39,148 bases of DNA from Hyphomicrobiales bacterium (GCA_900471525.1 UCEZ01000079.1:11283-50430), one strand, 5' to 3'. Positions 1 to 7,410 are shown, numbered from the stretch's first letter. Notes: generated by a model from the sequence alone, not told the origin. Numbers and translations are program-made.

Positions 1-1635
1 GATGTTCGCATTCTCGGGGCTGCGGCTTCGGAAAAGTCGGGCCGCTATTTTCTCGAAAAGTTTCTTCATGCCGAAAGATCGGTCGCCTCGAGTACCGGCG
101 AAGCGGTAAAGCACGGATCGTCTATCAAGAGCGCAGCAGATGGTATTTGGCAGAGTTGGTCTGAGCATATTCGCACCGTCGAGCCGCGCAATGCGTTCCA
201 CGTCATATTCTCAGCCCGCGCCGGCACAGATGCGCAGGTAATAAACCGCGCCGTGCGCGATTTTCTGAGCGAGCAGGTCGCGGGGCACCGGTGGGTCACA
301 GCCCATCATCCTGAAACCGGGCATGTGCACGTCCATGCGATGATTTCCGCGCGCGATGATGTTGGCAAAGCGCTGCGGCTGACCAAGCCGGAGCTTTACC
401 AGTGGCGTGAGCGGTTCGCGGCAAAGGCGCGTGAACATGGGATCGCCATGGTGGCGACACGCCGAGCCGATGTCGCTGCGACGCGCCCTTACAGCCAAGC
501 GCAGGCCGGCGCGCATCAGCGTAGTCTCGCCGATCCTCTTTACCTCAAAACGTCCGCTGTCAATAAGCGTGTCGAGCGCAAGCGAGCTGGTGTCGCCGAC
601 CGCGCTTCGCTCGCAAACGGCAGCCTTGCGTTGGGCCAGCAGTGGCGAGCGACCGTGGAGGCGCTGAAAAAGGTAGGTGCGAAATCTAACGTCATAGATG
701 CGGCAGATCGGTTTGCCGCTGTCGCAGCGAAAAAAGCGTCAACGCTCATGCCAGGTGCGGTGAAAGGCTTCGTACTTCTGCGGTTCGAGTTTCACGGTTC
801 CCCTCACAATGGCTCTCTGTCGAAGACGGTCCAGCAAACGCTGAAAGCTGATCCTCGGTTCGTTTCTGTGAAGGGCGCTACGGTACTGCTCCTGGCCCCG
901 ACCGGAGCGAGCGTCAGCAAGATTGAGCGCGAGCTGACGCGACGGAACGAATTTGGCCCAGGCGCGGAGACCCTCAATGTGGTCAAGAATTCCGAGCGAC
1001 GGTTGTTCGAAAAGAGGCTAAGCGGCGCCGTTTCGGTCGAGGCGGCCGGCGGTGCGCAAAATGGTGCGCCAACGGCGTGGCTGCAGAGTCGCTTTGCCGC
1101 ACTGGATCAAAGGACGACTTCGGAACTGGCCGCACCTTTGGCGAAACTCATGACTCCGATTTCACACATCAAACATCGAAAGGAAAACACTATGCCCCTA
1201 TCGCTGGAACAGTTCGATGAGCGCGTCGCACGGGCTAACAAATCGATGGACCGTTTAGAAACGATGGTCGACAGCAGTGGTGAGCGCCAGGCGGTCGAGG
1301 AAATGCGGCGCGAAATTTCGGCACTCTTTGCCGAGCAGCGCCGTGACATCGAATTGCAGCAGATACCGTCAGCCATGCATGCTTCCGGGGGAGGGGGAAC
1401 GTCCGCGGCTGCTCGGGTCGAGGACGGCCGTGGCCAGAACCGGAAGCTGCCGACAAATGTCGATCCTGCAATCGCCCACCAGCAACAAGCAATTGCGGAC
1501 GGACGCGCGGTCCGTGCCGCACGCGAGCAGGCTGGCAGTCGGAAAGGGGTGAACGACGAGGCGCGTCGCGAGCGCGTTCGGCAAGTGGAGCAAGAACGTG
1601 TCCACGACAACAGGCGCGAGGGACCGGAACGATAG
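1..1635 (+). CDS. conjugative relaxase (mobilization nuclease), 5' end outside the window
   Basis: The frame is open from base 1 to a TAG at 1633-1635, so at least 544 residues are present and the N-terminus, with the nicking tyrosine, lies outside the window. The metal-binding triad of the HUH relaxase fold is visible as GHVHVHA (His codons at 322, 328 and 334). The segment before it (FHVIFSARAGTD) matches the usual strand ahead of the triad in VirD2/MobA-like relaxases. Relaxases of this type nick oriT and pilot the strand through the VirD4 coupling protein, which is encoded at 7411-9492. The last about 150 residues are charged and probably coiled, with a strong in-frame internal ribosome site (AAAGGA, 1179-1183) before an ATG at 1192, so a separate 147-aa C-terminal product is possible. 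The exact Mob family is not certain. Confidence 0.85.
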   Translation, partial: DVRILGAAASEKSGRYFLEKFLHAERSVASSTGEAVKHGSSIKSAADGIWQSWSEHIRTVEPRNAFHVIFSARAGTDAQVINRAVRDFLSEQVAGHRWVTAHHPETGHVHVHAMISARDDVGKALRLTKPELYQWRERFAAKAREHGIAMVATRRADVAATRPYSQAQAGAHQRSLADPLYLKTSAVNKRVERKRAGVADRASLANGSLALGQQWRATVEALKKVGAKSNVIDAADRFAAVAAKKASTLMPGAVKGFVLLRFEFHGSPHNGSLSKTVQQTLKADPRFVSVKGATVLLLAPTGASVSKIERELTRRNEFGPGAETLNVVKNSERRLFEKRLSGAVSVEAAGGAQNGAPTAWLQSRFAALDQRTTSELAAPLAKLMTPISHIKHRKENTMPLSLEQFDERVARANKSMDRLETMVDSSGERQAVEEMRREISALFAEQRRDIELQQIPSAMHASGGGGTSAAARVEDGRGQNRKLPTNVDPAIAHQQQAIADGRAVRAAREQAGSRKGVNDEARRERVRQVEQERVHDNRREGPER

Positions 1636-1689
1636 CTTGAAGACCATGTGGTGACATTGCGGATGCGCATCACTAGAACTGGTTCCACG

Positions 1690-1711
1690 AACCGCGGTGT
1701 TTGCGGTTTTT
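1690..1711 (+). terminator. rho-independent terminator after the relaxase
   Basis: AACCGC (1690-1695) pairs with GCGGTT (1703-1708) across a 7-base loop and runs into TTTTT (1707-1711). It lies 55 bases after the relaxase stop on the same strand. Confidence 0.55.
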
Positions 1712-1967
1712 CTCATGCGGGAAACAAATACGCCATTCCCGCATCTACGAGCTAATCGTGTCGTTCAGCGAACGACTGGTTTAATAATGCAACGTTGGGA
1801 ACAAGTGCCCCACCGAGAAGGCTTCTGCAGCAGCATGGGTAAAATCGCGGTGCGTTTTGCATAGCAGAATAGTGGCAGTTCGTTTGATATGGTCAAAAGG
1901 TATTTGAAGCATTGAGATATTCGCAATGCGATTGAGGCATACCCAAAAAGCATAGAATACTTGCCGT
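1712..1967. other. non-coding spacer between converging transcripts
   Basis: No convincing gene is seen on either strand. The only structure is a perfect 7-bp inverted repeat, GTCGTTC-AGC-GAACGAC (1760-1776), without a T-run. The stretch separates the relaxase from the converging ubiquitin-like operon, each ending in its own terminator. Confidence 0.5.
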
Positions 1968-1990
1968 AAGAAAAGGGGTTGCCCTACCCC
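1968..1990 (-). terminator. rho-independent terminator of the ubiquitin-like operon
   Basis: Read on the minus strand, GGGGT (1990-1986) pairs with ACCCC (1979-1975) across a 6-base loop and is followed by TTTTCTT (1974-1968). It lies 12 bases beyond the stop of the DUF6527 gene. Confidence 0.6.
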
Positions 1991-2001
1991 ATGCAGATAG
2001 C

Positions 2002-2406
2002 TCAGCCGCGGCCGAACAAGCCAAGGAGGCGCCGCCAAGCCCGACTCCACCAGCGGGATTTGCGGTTCATATCGCGGTAGTAAGCCTTGCGCCGGCCATG
2101 GTCGGACTTAAGCGCTGCCACAGTCTGGGCAGCACTCATGGGCCGCAACCAGTCGACCCGCCCGTCGGTAATGAAATAATGCGAGTTGCAAGGCAACTGC
2201 CCACTGCCAATCGAAGGTCGAACCGTCGGCTTGCCATTGCGCTCTGTGATCTTCCAGCCAGCCGGACCGAGCGAGACAGGCACTTTGCTGCCACAGCCGC
2301 ATGCGCAAAGGTGCATTGCGATCTTGTATTCCTCGGAGATATACAACACGCCGGACTCCAGCGCCGCTGGCACATAATGGACCTTGGCCAACCGGAAGTC
2401 AGTCAC
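2002..2406 (-). CDS. DUF6527 protein, predicted partner or protease of the bacterial ubiquitin-like system
   Basis: 134 aa with a GTG start that overlaps the stop of the upstream E2/E1 gene (GTGA, 2406-2403), a sign of translational coupling. The protein has a tight cysteine cluster CACGCGS (Cys34, 36, 38) followed by RPSIG (Ser65) and PCNSHYFI (Cys73, Ser75, His76), then a basic, Trp-rich tail. This pattern is that of DUF6527, a family repeatedly found beside one-domain ubiquitin-like proteins and ThiF/E1-like proteins in bacteria. The cysteines look like zinc ligands, and the Ser/His pair could be catalytic, as expected for a processing or deconjugating peptidase. That role is inference from family context, not from a visible classical protease motif. 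Confidence 0.75.
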   Translation of the reverse strand: MTDFRLAKVHYVPAALESGVLYISEEYKIAMHLCACGCGSKVPVSLGPAGWKITERNGKPTVRPSIGSGQLPCNSHYFITDGRVDWLRPMSAAQTVAALKSDHGRRKAYYRDMNRKSRWWSRAWRRLLGLFGRG

Positions 2407-3578
2407 GCGTCAGGCTCCACGAACAAGCGGGGCAGGGTGGTATTCATCAGAAGATTGTACGCGGGAAGCGCCTGGGCGTAAAATCCGCAATGCTGCTTGT
2501 AGGCGAGTACGGCAATGCTAGCGTTCATGGCGTTGAGTTCAGCGATCTGGATGTTGGCTCGGTATTCGTGGGCGGGCGGATCGCTCAGCGGCACCAGTTG
2601 CTTGGATAGGACCTCTTCGGCATTCTCGGGTTTCAAGACGGTCGTGCGGATCATGCCGGCGAGGGCGCCGTTGACACGAACAAGCCCCATACCGACATCC
2701 ACAAAGGGGATGCCAAGACGGATAAGCAGGTCAAAGATTTCAGCGCGTGCGTTGCCGCTGTCGATGCAGACAAAAGCGAAGGTCACTCCAGCGAAATCGG
2801 CCTCGCAAGTGCTGTCGATCTCTTTGGTTTCAAGCTTGATGCCTTTGCGGAACGTTTCATAGCGCCTCTGATAAACCTCGGCCTTGGGCTTGCCAAGCTC
2901 CTCCTTCAGCAACTGTCCGGGGGATCGGAAGGCGTTGTGGACGTGAAACAGCTTCGGGTCAAAGCCCCGGATCCTGTCGATATTCGTCTTGACGAGGAAA
3001 TCCAGCACATAGGCGCCGGTGCCGCCCAGTCCTACTACGGCGACGTCCTGACCGCTGAACTTTGCCGACAGGTCTCCGATGAGCGCACGGCTTGTCAACG
3101 TGTCACGGAAATGGAAGACGCTTACCGGACCGGCATCGGTGTCGACGTTGAACGTGAAAGGATTTGCTTCCGGAAAACGGTCACGTGCAGGCCCGGACAG
3201 GATCGTTACATAGTGTTCGATCTTGACGAAAAAATCTGGAAGGCCCTGCGGCGGCTTATTAGAGAAGGACCTCTCGACGATGACGTCAGTCTTCACCAGC
3301 GGGACGCTCACCGCGCCGCCGCCCAAGAACGGGATGGGCTTGCCGTTGAGGCCATGAGGCACGCCACCCGCAAAGAAGACTTGGTGGTCGTGTGGCTCGA
3401 CACGGGTGCCATCGAGGTCTTTCATTGTGGTGACGATCGCGCCCCACTTCAGGTCGCCCGCGGCATCCAGGTAGGGGATGTCGCGAGCGACGAGGTAGTC
3501 GCTGTCAATCCGGAGCGCGTAGCCCCGGTCGAGCAGCTTTTGTATATCGGGATTATGACTCGCTAGTTGGAATAACAT
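2403..3578 (-). CDS. E2-like/E1-like (ThiF-type) fusion of a bacterial ubiquitin-like conjugation system
   Basis: 391 aa. The C-terminal half is an E1/ThiF/MoeB Rossmann domain: nucleotide loop VAVVGLGGTGAYVLD (179-193), FDPKLFHVHNAFRSPGQ (206-222) with the Asp and Asn/Arg that contact ATP in E1 enzymes, and VCIDSGNAR (270-278). The first about 165 residues match the N-terminal region that such bacterial E1 proteins carry (DUF6791/E2-like): DIPYL (33-37), HDHQVFF (63-69), NKPPQGLPDFF (107-117) and SGPA (128-131). The first 257 residues contain no cysteine at all, and the only cysteines are 258, 271 and 364, so a thioester on the E2-like part is impossible. The ThiF/MoeB zinc cysteines are also missing. 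The gene overlaps the Ubl gene by 26 bases and the DUF6527 gene by 4. Confidence 0.82.
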   Translation of the reverse strand: MLFQLASHNPDIQKLLDRGYALRIDSDYLVARDIPYLDAAGDLKWGAIVTTMKDLDGTRVEPHDHQVFFAGGVPHGLNGKPIPFLGGGAVSVPLVKTDVIVERSFSNKPPQGLPDFFVKIEHYVTILSGPARDRFPEANPFTFNVDTDAGPVSVFHFRDTLTSRALIGDLSAKFSGQDVAVVGLGGTGAYVLDFLVKTNIDRIRGFDPKLFHVHNAFRSPGQLLKEELGKPKAEVYQRRYETFRKGIKLETKEIDSTCEADFAGVTFAFVCIDSGNARAEIFDLLIRLGIPFVDVGMGLVRVNGALAGMIRTTVLKPENAEEVLSKQLVPLSDPPAHEYRANIQIAELNAMNASIAVLAYKQHCGFYAQALPAYNLLMNTTLPRLFVEPDA

Positions 3579-3825
3579 GGAAGTCCATCCCCTCCTTGGC
3601 TTTGACCGAGCCGCCGGGGGCTAAGGTGCCCTCCTTGGGCTTCTCGCCGCGGCTGTAGGTCACCGAATACACGGTGTCCGGATGCTGCGGGTAGGTCGGG
3701 TCGAAGAAGGTCACCACCTCGGCATAGGTCAGCTCGTCCTTTTTTGGCACCTGATACGGGGTGCCGTTCACCACAATGGTGACGGTCTTGTCCTTACTCT
3801 TGTTGTCGTCATCATGATCACTCAT
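3553..3825 (-). CDS. one-domain ubiquitin-like protein (multiubiquitin family)
   Basis: 90 aa from an ATG at 3825, which has a good ribosome site (AAGGAC) on the minus strand. A longer in-frame reading to 3945 would add 40 unlikely residues and cross the operator. After an acidic-basic leader the fold reads TVTIVVNGTPYQVPKK (first beta hairpin), ELTYAEVVTFF (helix), TVYSVTYSRG, GSVKAKEGMDFHVIPT. That layout matches the bacterial multi-ubiquitin domain (PF14452 type), here present once. The protein ends in TSES rather than Gly-Gly, so it is either trimmed before activation or activated on another residue. It is the first gene of the operon Ubl - E2/E1 - DUF6527 and the presumed modifier attached to targets. 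Confidence 0.8.
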   Translation of the reverse strand: MSDHDDDNKSKDKTVTIVVNGTPYQVPKKDELTYAEVVTFFDPTYPQHPDTVYSVTYSRGEKPKEGTLAPGGSVKAKEGMDFHVIPTSES

Positions 3826-3886
3826 GGATTTAGGTCCTTGTTGCTCTATACGACACCCCTTCGGAACCACCCCTCGGGCCGTGTAT

Positions 3887-3904
3887 TTCAGTTGATGAAC
3901 TGAA
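3887..3904. promoter_or_regulatory. palindromic operator between the Ubl operon and immA-PIN
   Basis: TTCAGTT-GATG-AACTGAA is a perfect 7+7 inverted repeat in the 160-base gap between divergent genes. It overlaps the -35 element proposed for the rightward XRE-ImmA gene. XRE repressors typically bind such short dyads, so autoregulation and shared control are inferred. Confidence 0.6.
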
Positions 3905-3920
3905 CATTTCGTACTATTCT
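3892..3920 (+). promoter_or_regulatory. sigma-70-type promoter for the XRE-ImmA/PIN pair
   Basis: TTGATG (3892-3897) and TATTCT (3915-3920) are separated by 17 bases, 65 bases before the chosen ATG. The -35 lies inside the palindrome, so repressor binding would block it. Confidence 0.4.
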
Positions 3921-3985
3921 GAATGTAAGGGTTGATAAAACTCATGTCAATAGCATCTCATCAACCAAGAAAGGCGATCACAACA

Positions 3986-5056
3986 ATGGCTTTTGGAGAC
4001 AGATTGAGGCTGGCACGCGGTCGTGCCGGCCTTTCACTCGCTGCGCTGTCAGCGAAACTGGAGCAACGTGTGACTCCTCAGGCATTGAATAAATACGAGC
4101 GCGGCGAAATGATGCCGAGTTCCAGCGTGCTTATGGCGCTGTCCAGCGCACTGAGCGTCTCCCTCGACTTTTTAATGAACAGCCAGGTTGTAGCCCTGGA
4201 AGGAGTGGAGTTCCGGAAAAAATCTTCTACCACCGAGCGAGACCGGGCTCATGTGGAGGCTGAGGTTATCGATCATGTGGAGCGCTATCTGGCCATTGAG
4301 GAGGTTCTTCAACTGGAGGATAAGCTGAGCGCCCTTGATACGCTTGAGCAAGTCGAGATCGACGATCTGGATGAAGCTGAGATCCAAGCAAACCTTCTGC
4401 GGAAAAACTGGAATCTGGGTAATGACCCGATTCCCAGCGTTACCGCTCTTCTTGAAGAGAAAAATGTACGTGTTCTCGAAATCGAGGGGCCTGACGGTTT
4501 TTTTGGCCTGACTTGTCGCGTCCGTCGGCCAAAAAACAAGCCGCCTGTAACCGTCGTTGTGCGCCGGCACGTCAATGTGGAGCGCGATCGCTTCACTCTT
4601 GCCCATGAAATCGCTCATGTTGTAATAAGTGGATGTAAAAACGCAAAAGTTGAAAAAGCCATGGACCGATTCGCAGCGGCTTTTCTCATTCCAGCCGACC
4701 ATCTTCGAAATGAAATCGGAGAAACTCGGACCTCAGTAGCTTATCAAGAATTGGTGCGCCTAAAGCATATCTACGGCGTTTCGATCATGGCGCTGATGTA
4801 TCGTCTCAAGGACATAGGCATAATTTCTGAGGAAAGCCTCAAGGCAATATTTAGAACACCTGCGCGGGCTTGGCTTAAGGACGAACCTCACGGACTCGAT
4901 CCAAAGGGTGAAATTGCCGCGATGGAGCGGCCACAGCGTTTTGAATCATATGTTTATAGAGCACTTGCAGAAGGACTGATTTCCCCCTTCAAGGGCGCAA
5001 CTCTCCTAAGAAAGCCCGTTGAAGATGTCGAGTTTGCGGTCCGTGGCCCTCGCTAA
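3986..5056 (+). CDS. XRE-family regulator fused to an ImmA/IrrE zinc metallopeptidase
   Basis: 356 aa from the ATG at 3986. An upstream ATG (3944) would add 14 residues and cannot be excluded. Residues 1-65 are an XRE helix-turn-helix (FGDRLRLARGRAGLSLAALS, then LNKYERGEMMPSS). A central acidic linker follows, and then the COG2856 peptidase with HEIAH (207-211) and the third-ligand segment EKAMDRFAAAFLIP. In this family (ImmA of ICEBs1, IrrE of Deinococcus) the peptidase half often senses or cleaves a repressor. Here the DNA-binding half is on the same chain. The gene overlaps the PIN gene by 32 bases and is divergent from the ubiquitin-like operon across a palindromic operator. It may be the antitoxin-like regulator of the PIN protein and of the conjugation operon. 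Confidence 0.88.
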   Translation: MAFGDRLRLARGRAGLSLAALSAKLEQRVTPQALNKYERGEMMPSSSVLMALSSALSVSLDFLMNSQVVALEGVEFRKKSSTTERDRAHVEAEVIDHVERYLAIEEVLQLEDKLSALDTLEQVEIDDLDEAEIQANLLRKNWNLGNDPIPSVTALLEEKNVRVLEIEGPDGFFGLTCRVRRPKNKPPVTVVVRRHVNVERDRFTLAHEIAHVVISGCKNAKVEKAMDRFAAAFLIPADHLRNEIGETRTSVAYQELVRLKHIYGVSIMALMYRLKDIGIISEESLKAIFRTPARAWLKDEPHGLDPKGEIAAMERPQRFESYVYRALAEGLISPFKGATLLRKPVEDVEFAVRGPR

Positions 5057-5564
5057 CCGGCGAGTTGTAATTAATGACGCATGTTGTCTCATCGACCTGC
5101 ACAAGGTTGGGCTAATCCAGCCCATGCTGGCGCTGCCATTCGACTTTCACGTCGCCTTTCCTGTCCGCTACAATGAATTGTTGAGCATTGCACCAGCGGA
5201 ATGGGCTGTTTACGAATCGATCGGCATCCAGACCATTGACCTGCCGGGCGTTCAGGTCGCCAACGCATTCACACTGCGGGAGCAACATCCCGAGCTCAGT
5301 GCTGAAGACTGTTTTTCTCTTGTGCTGGCGCGCGAAACATCAAACGGGTTGCTGCTTACTGGCGACGCCGCCTTAAGGCGCGTTGCCGCAAAAACATATG
5401 GCGTTGAGGTTCACGGTGTTCTTTGGATTGCCGACCATTTAGTTGAGCAATGCATTCTGGAAGCAGAGGTTATGTGCCGTTGCCTTGAACAATGGGAGGA
5501 GGATCCTCTGGTTCGCTTGCCTTCACAGATGATAGCCACGCGCCTTCGAAAATGGCGAATGTAA
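5025..5564 (+). CDS. PIN-domain protein, putative toxin partner of the XRE-ImmA gene
   Basis: 179 aa from the ATG at 5025. A TTG six bases earlier is less likely. The PIN-type acidic residues are in place: VVINDACCLIDL (first Asp), RYNELL (Glu), SAEDCFSLVLA (Asp) and LLLTGDAALRRVA (Asp). PIN domains are metal-dependent RNases and the common toxin of VapBC-type systems. PIN proteins are also frequent neighbours of XRE-ImmA proteins. The 32-base overlap with the upstream gene implies coupled translation. A toxin-antitoxin role is inferred from this arrangement; the RNA target is unknown. Confidence 0.72.
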   Translation: MSSLRSVALANRRVVINDACCLIDLHKVGLIQPMLALPFDFHVAFPVRYNELLSIAPAEWAVYESIGIQTIDLPGVQVANAFTLREQHPELSAEDCFSLVLARETSNGLLLTGDAALRRVAAKTYGVEVHGVLWIADHLVEQCILEAEVMCRCLEQWEEDPLVRLPSQMIATRLRKWRM

Positions 5565-5869
5565 TGACCACCGCTCTATCAAAGCGCGGTGTCATGGGCC
5601 TTTATAAGGCACGCCGCCAAAGCGGCTGACGGCAGGGAAGGGGCACCGCCCTCACTCCGGCAAGGGGCCGCACCAACCCCTTGCCCTCGCTAATTCTGGA
5701 CCTCGCCGGTCAGGCAGGGTTGCAGAAGCTGCAACCTGCTGACGATGAAAGGGAGAAGGCTCGCGGCAGATAAAGTTGCAATTCGCGCAACTTTTCCCTA
5801 CATTCAGATTAGAGCAACGCTCCGGGGTCAGCGCCCAGCGCTGGCCGAAATGAATTCGATATGGATTAG
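5565..5869. other. hairpin-dense non-coding region (candidate structured RNA or transfer-related site)
   Basis: No gene is supported, but at least six inverted repeats stand in line: CACCGC/GCGGTG (5569-5591), GCCTT-TAT-AAGGC (5598-5610), GCCGC-CAAA-GCGGC (5613-5626), GGCAAGGGG/CCCCTTGCC (5659-5685), GCAGGGTTGCAG/CTGCAACCTGC (5714-5739, one bulge) and AAAGTTGC/GCAACTTT (5772-5794). GTTGCA recurs in the last two. The first could end the PIN transcript. The rest, closed by the terminator at 5870, might be an untranslated RNA or a single-strand origin or oriT-type site. Confidence 0.45.
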
Positions 5870-5892
5870 GGCCCTTTTCAAGGGCCTTTTTT
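5870..5892 (+). terminator. strong rho-independent terminator
   Basis: GGCCCTT (5870-5876) pairs with AAGGGCC (5880-5886) across a 3-base loop and is followed by TTTTTT (5887-5892). It closes rightward transcription 305 bases beyond the PIN stop, so some transcript crosses the hairpin region. Its last base overlaps the stop codon of the converging DUF3800 gene. Confidence 0.8.
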
Positions 5893-6695
5893 CATGGAAA
5901 GCAGCTGTACTTTATCCCGAGATTTGGCCGATCCTGCAGCGGCATAAGCGCATCAATCAGCTTTCCGGCCGCCATGAGATCGACGTAAGGTCGGTAGGTT
6001 GGATCATAGCCGCCTTTGGCTATGGGGTAGAGAACAAGATCCGCGACCTGCAACATCGGCGTCTTTTTGGTTCGCCGTTTGGGCTCGCCCATAACAATCC
6101 CCCGAAAATCCTCCGCTGTAAAACGCTCGTAGGCACCGGCGTTGTTGCCTTGGAACGGCATGCCTTCGACCTTCAGCGCTTTGGCATATTGAATCAGAAC
6201 GCGGTCTTCGTGCTTCCCACTTTCCTCAAAAAACACCCGTAAAACGCGTCCCTGGCTGTCTGCATACTTGGCGGCGCGCTCGATCAAGATCGAATAGGCC
6301 GTCTTGCACATCAACCACAGGCGCTCGGCGAAGGCTTCCTGATAGCGGGCTACATAACCCGGGCGATCGATGATCGTTGCAATGCCGATGATGGGCAGGC
6401 CCATGATAAATGCATCAAGCTTCGGAAAGAAGACACGGGCGTTTTCTGGGGTTTTCAGCCAGCCGAATTCCTCTCGGCCGCCACGAATCTTGTGGGAATG
6501 GAGCGGATAGGTGATGCCATGTGCCGCGCAAAACGTCGCATGCCGCTCTTTCAGGGTATCAACATCCTCCGCCTTGATCAGGACGCCGCCCAATCCGAAG
6601 CAATCCATACGGTCACGGCGCGCAACAGGATTATGGTCCGAATCGCGGCTACCGGTGTCGTCAATGAAAAGGTGATATTCAGGAAGTGCTACCAT
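5892..6695 (-). CDS. DUF3800 domain protein (RNase H-like fold family)
   Basis: 267 aa from the ATG at 6695, because the family normally begins just before the first strand, seen here as YHLFIDDTGS with the first acidic residue. A GTG at 6770 would add 25 residues. Neither start has a strong ribosome site. Other family features are FGLGGVLIK, the LHSHKIRGG segment, IATIIDRPGY, VFFEESGK and the C-terminal LQVADLVLYPIAKGG with a second acidic site. DUF3800 proteins are common on plasmids, phages and in defence-gene neighbourhoods. The pattern of acidic residues suggests a nuclease-like active site, but no activity is established that I can cite. It converges with the ubiquitin-like/PIN island. 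Confidence 0.8.
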   Translation of the reverse strand: MVALPEYHLFIDDTGSRDSDHNPVARRDRMDCFGLGGVLIKAEDVDTLKERHATFCAAHGITYPLHSHKIRGGREEFGWLKTPENARVFFPKLDAFIMGLPIIGIATIIDRPGYVARYQEAFAERLWLMCKTAYSILIERAAKYADSQGRVLRVFFEESGKHEDRVLIQYAKALKVEGMPFQGNNAGAYERFTAEDFRGIVMGEPKRRTKKTPMLQVADLVLYPIAKGGYDPTYRPYVDLMAAGKLIDALMPLQDRPNLGIKYSCFP

Positions 6696-7410
6696 AGCTG
6701 CGTTATAGCGGAATCTTTGCCGGCTGCCGCATTTTCTTCCAGCACGCGGATCAAACCGGATGTCCGGCACTGATCCAGTCGCTGCAGGAATTCATCGGTG
6801 GATTGTCTTCAAGCTTGGCGCCCGTGAGCGTGATATCCATCCCTTTTGACGCGTCCCCAGCAATGCCAGTTCTTTGCCAGTGCTGTCGCCGCTAGCGATG
6901 GCTTACAGCCATGTCAGGACGATGTGCGCTCCTCTCTCTGCGAAGCATGCTCACGACCGAACTGCTCATTTCATTTGAGGGGTGATCCTGGTCGGTGATG
7001 CGCGAGGTCGGAGTTTATAAGAACGCCGGCCGGCGGGCGTTGTTGAGCAAAGGCGCCACGCGCTGTTCCAAATTGCTCCAAAGTGACGGTGGAGCTTAGA
7101 CCGGCGTAAGGTCCGATCACGACCATTGCGACAGCGCAGTTGTTCGCTTGCCGTGCTTGCGGATCAGACGGTTGGGTGTGGGAGACCGCTCCTGCTGAAG
7201 CCTGGTTAAGCCTCTGCCAGCGCGCCATCGGCCAGGGGTTGGGGCCGCCAACCGGTGTTGTAAGGCAACCACGGAGCGGGTCCGACAATACACGGGTCTT
7301 CAATCAAAAACCACGGTACCAGCCCTGCTCACCGCTGTCTGTTATCATCTTGAACTTTTTCGCAGCGTTCAGCTTAAGCCTTCATCTGATGTCAATTGTC
7401 AGAATGCCGA
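6696..7410. other. non-coding or decayed spacer before virD4
   Basis: About 715 bases without a supportable gene. Short open frames occur on both strands (for example 6971-7303 minus and 7140-7424 plus), but none looks like a protein family. They have no ribosome site and are rich in Pro/Ala/Arg as chance frames are. A minus-strand fragment near 6772-6844 also ends quickly. The stretch probably marks a junction between the accessory island and the transfer genes. Confidence 0.4.

Noticed and set aside
1107..1688. Long open frame antisense to the relaxase C-terminus
   Set aside because: Ser/Arg-rich shadow of the GC-rich relaxase frame with no ribosome site or family pattern.
3826..3945. Extended N-terminus of the Ubl protein
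   Set aside because: Would cross the palindrome and promoter region; the ATG at 3825 has a better ribosome site and fits the family start.
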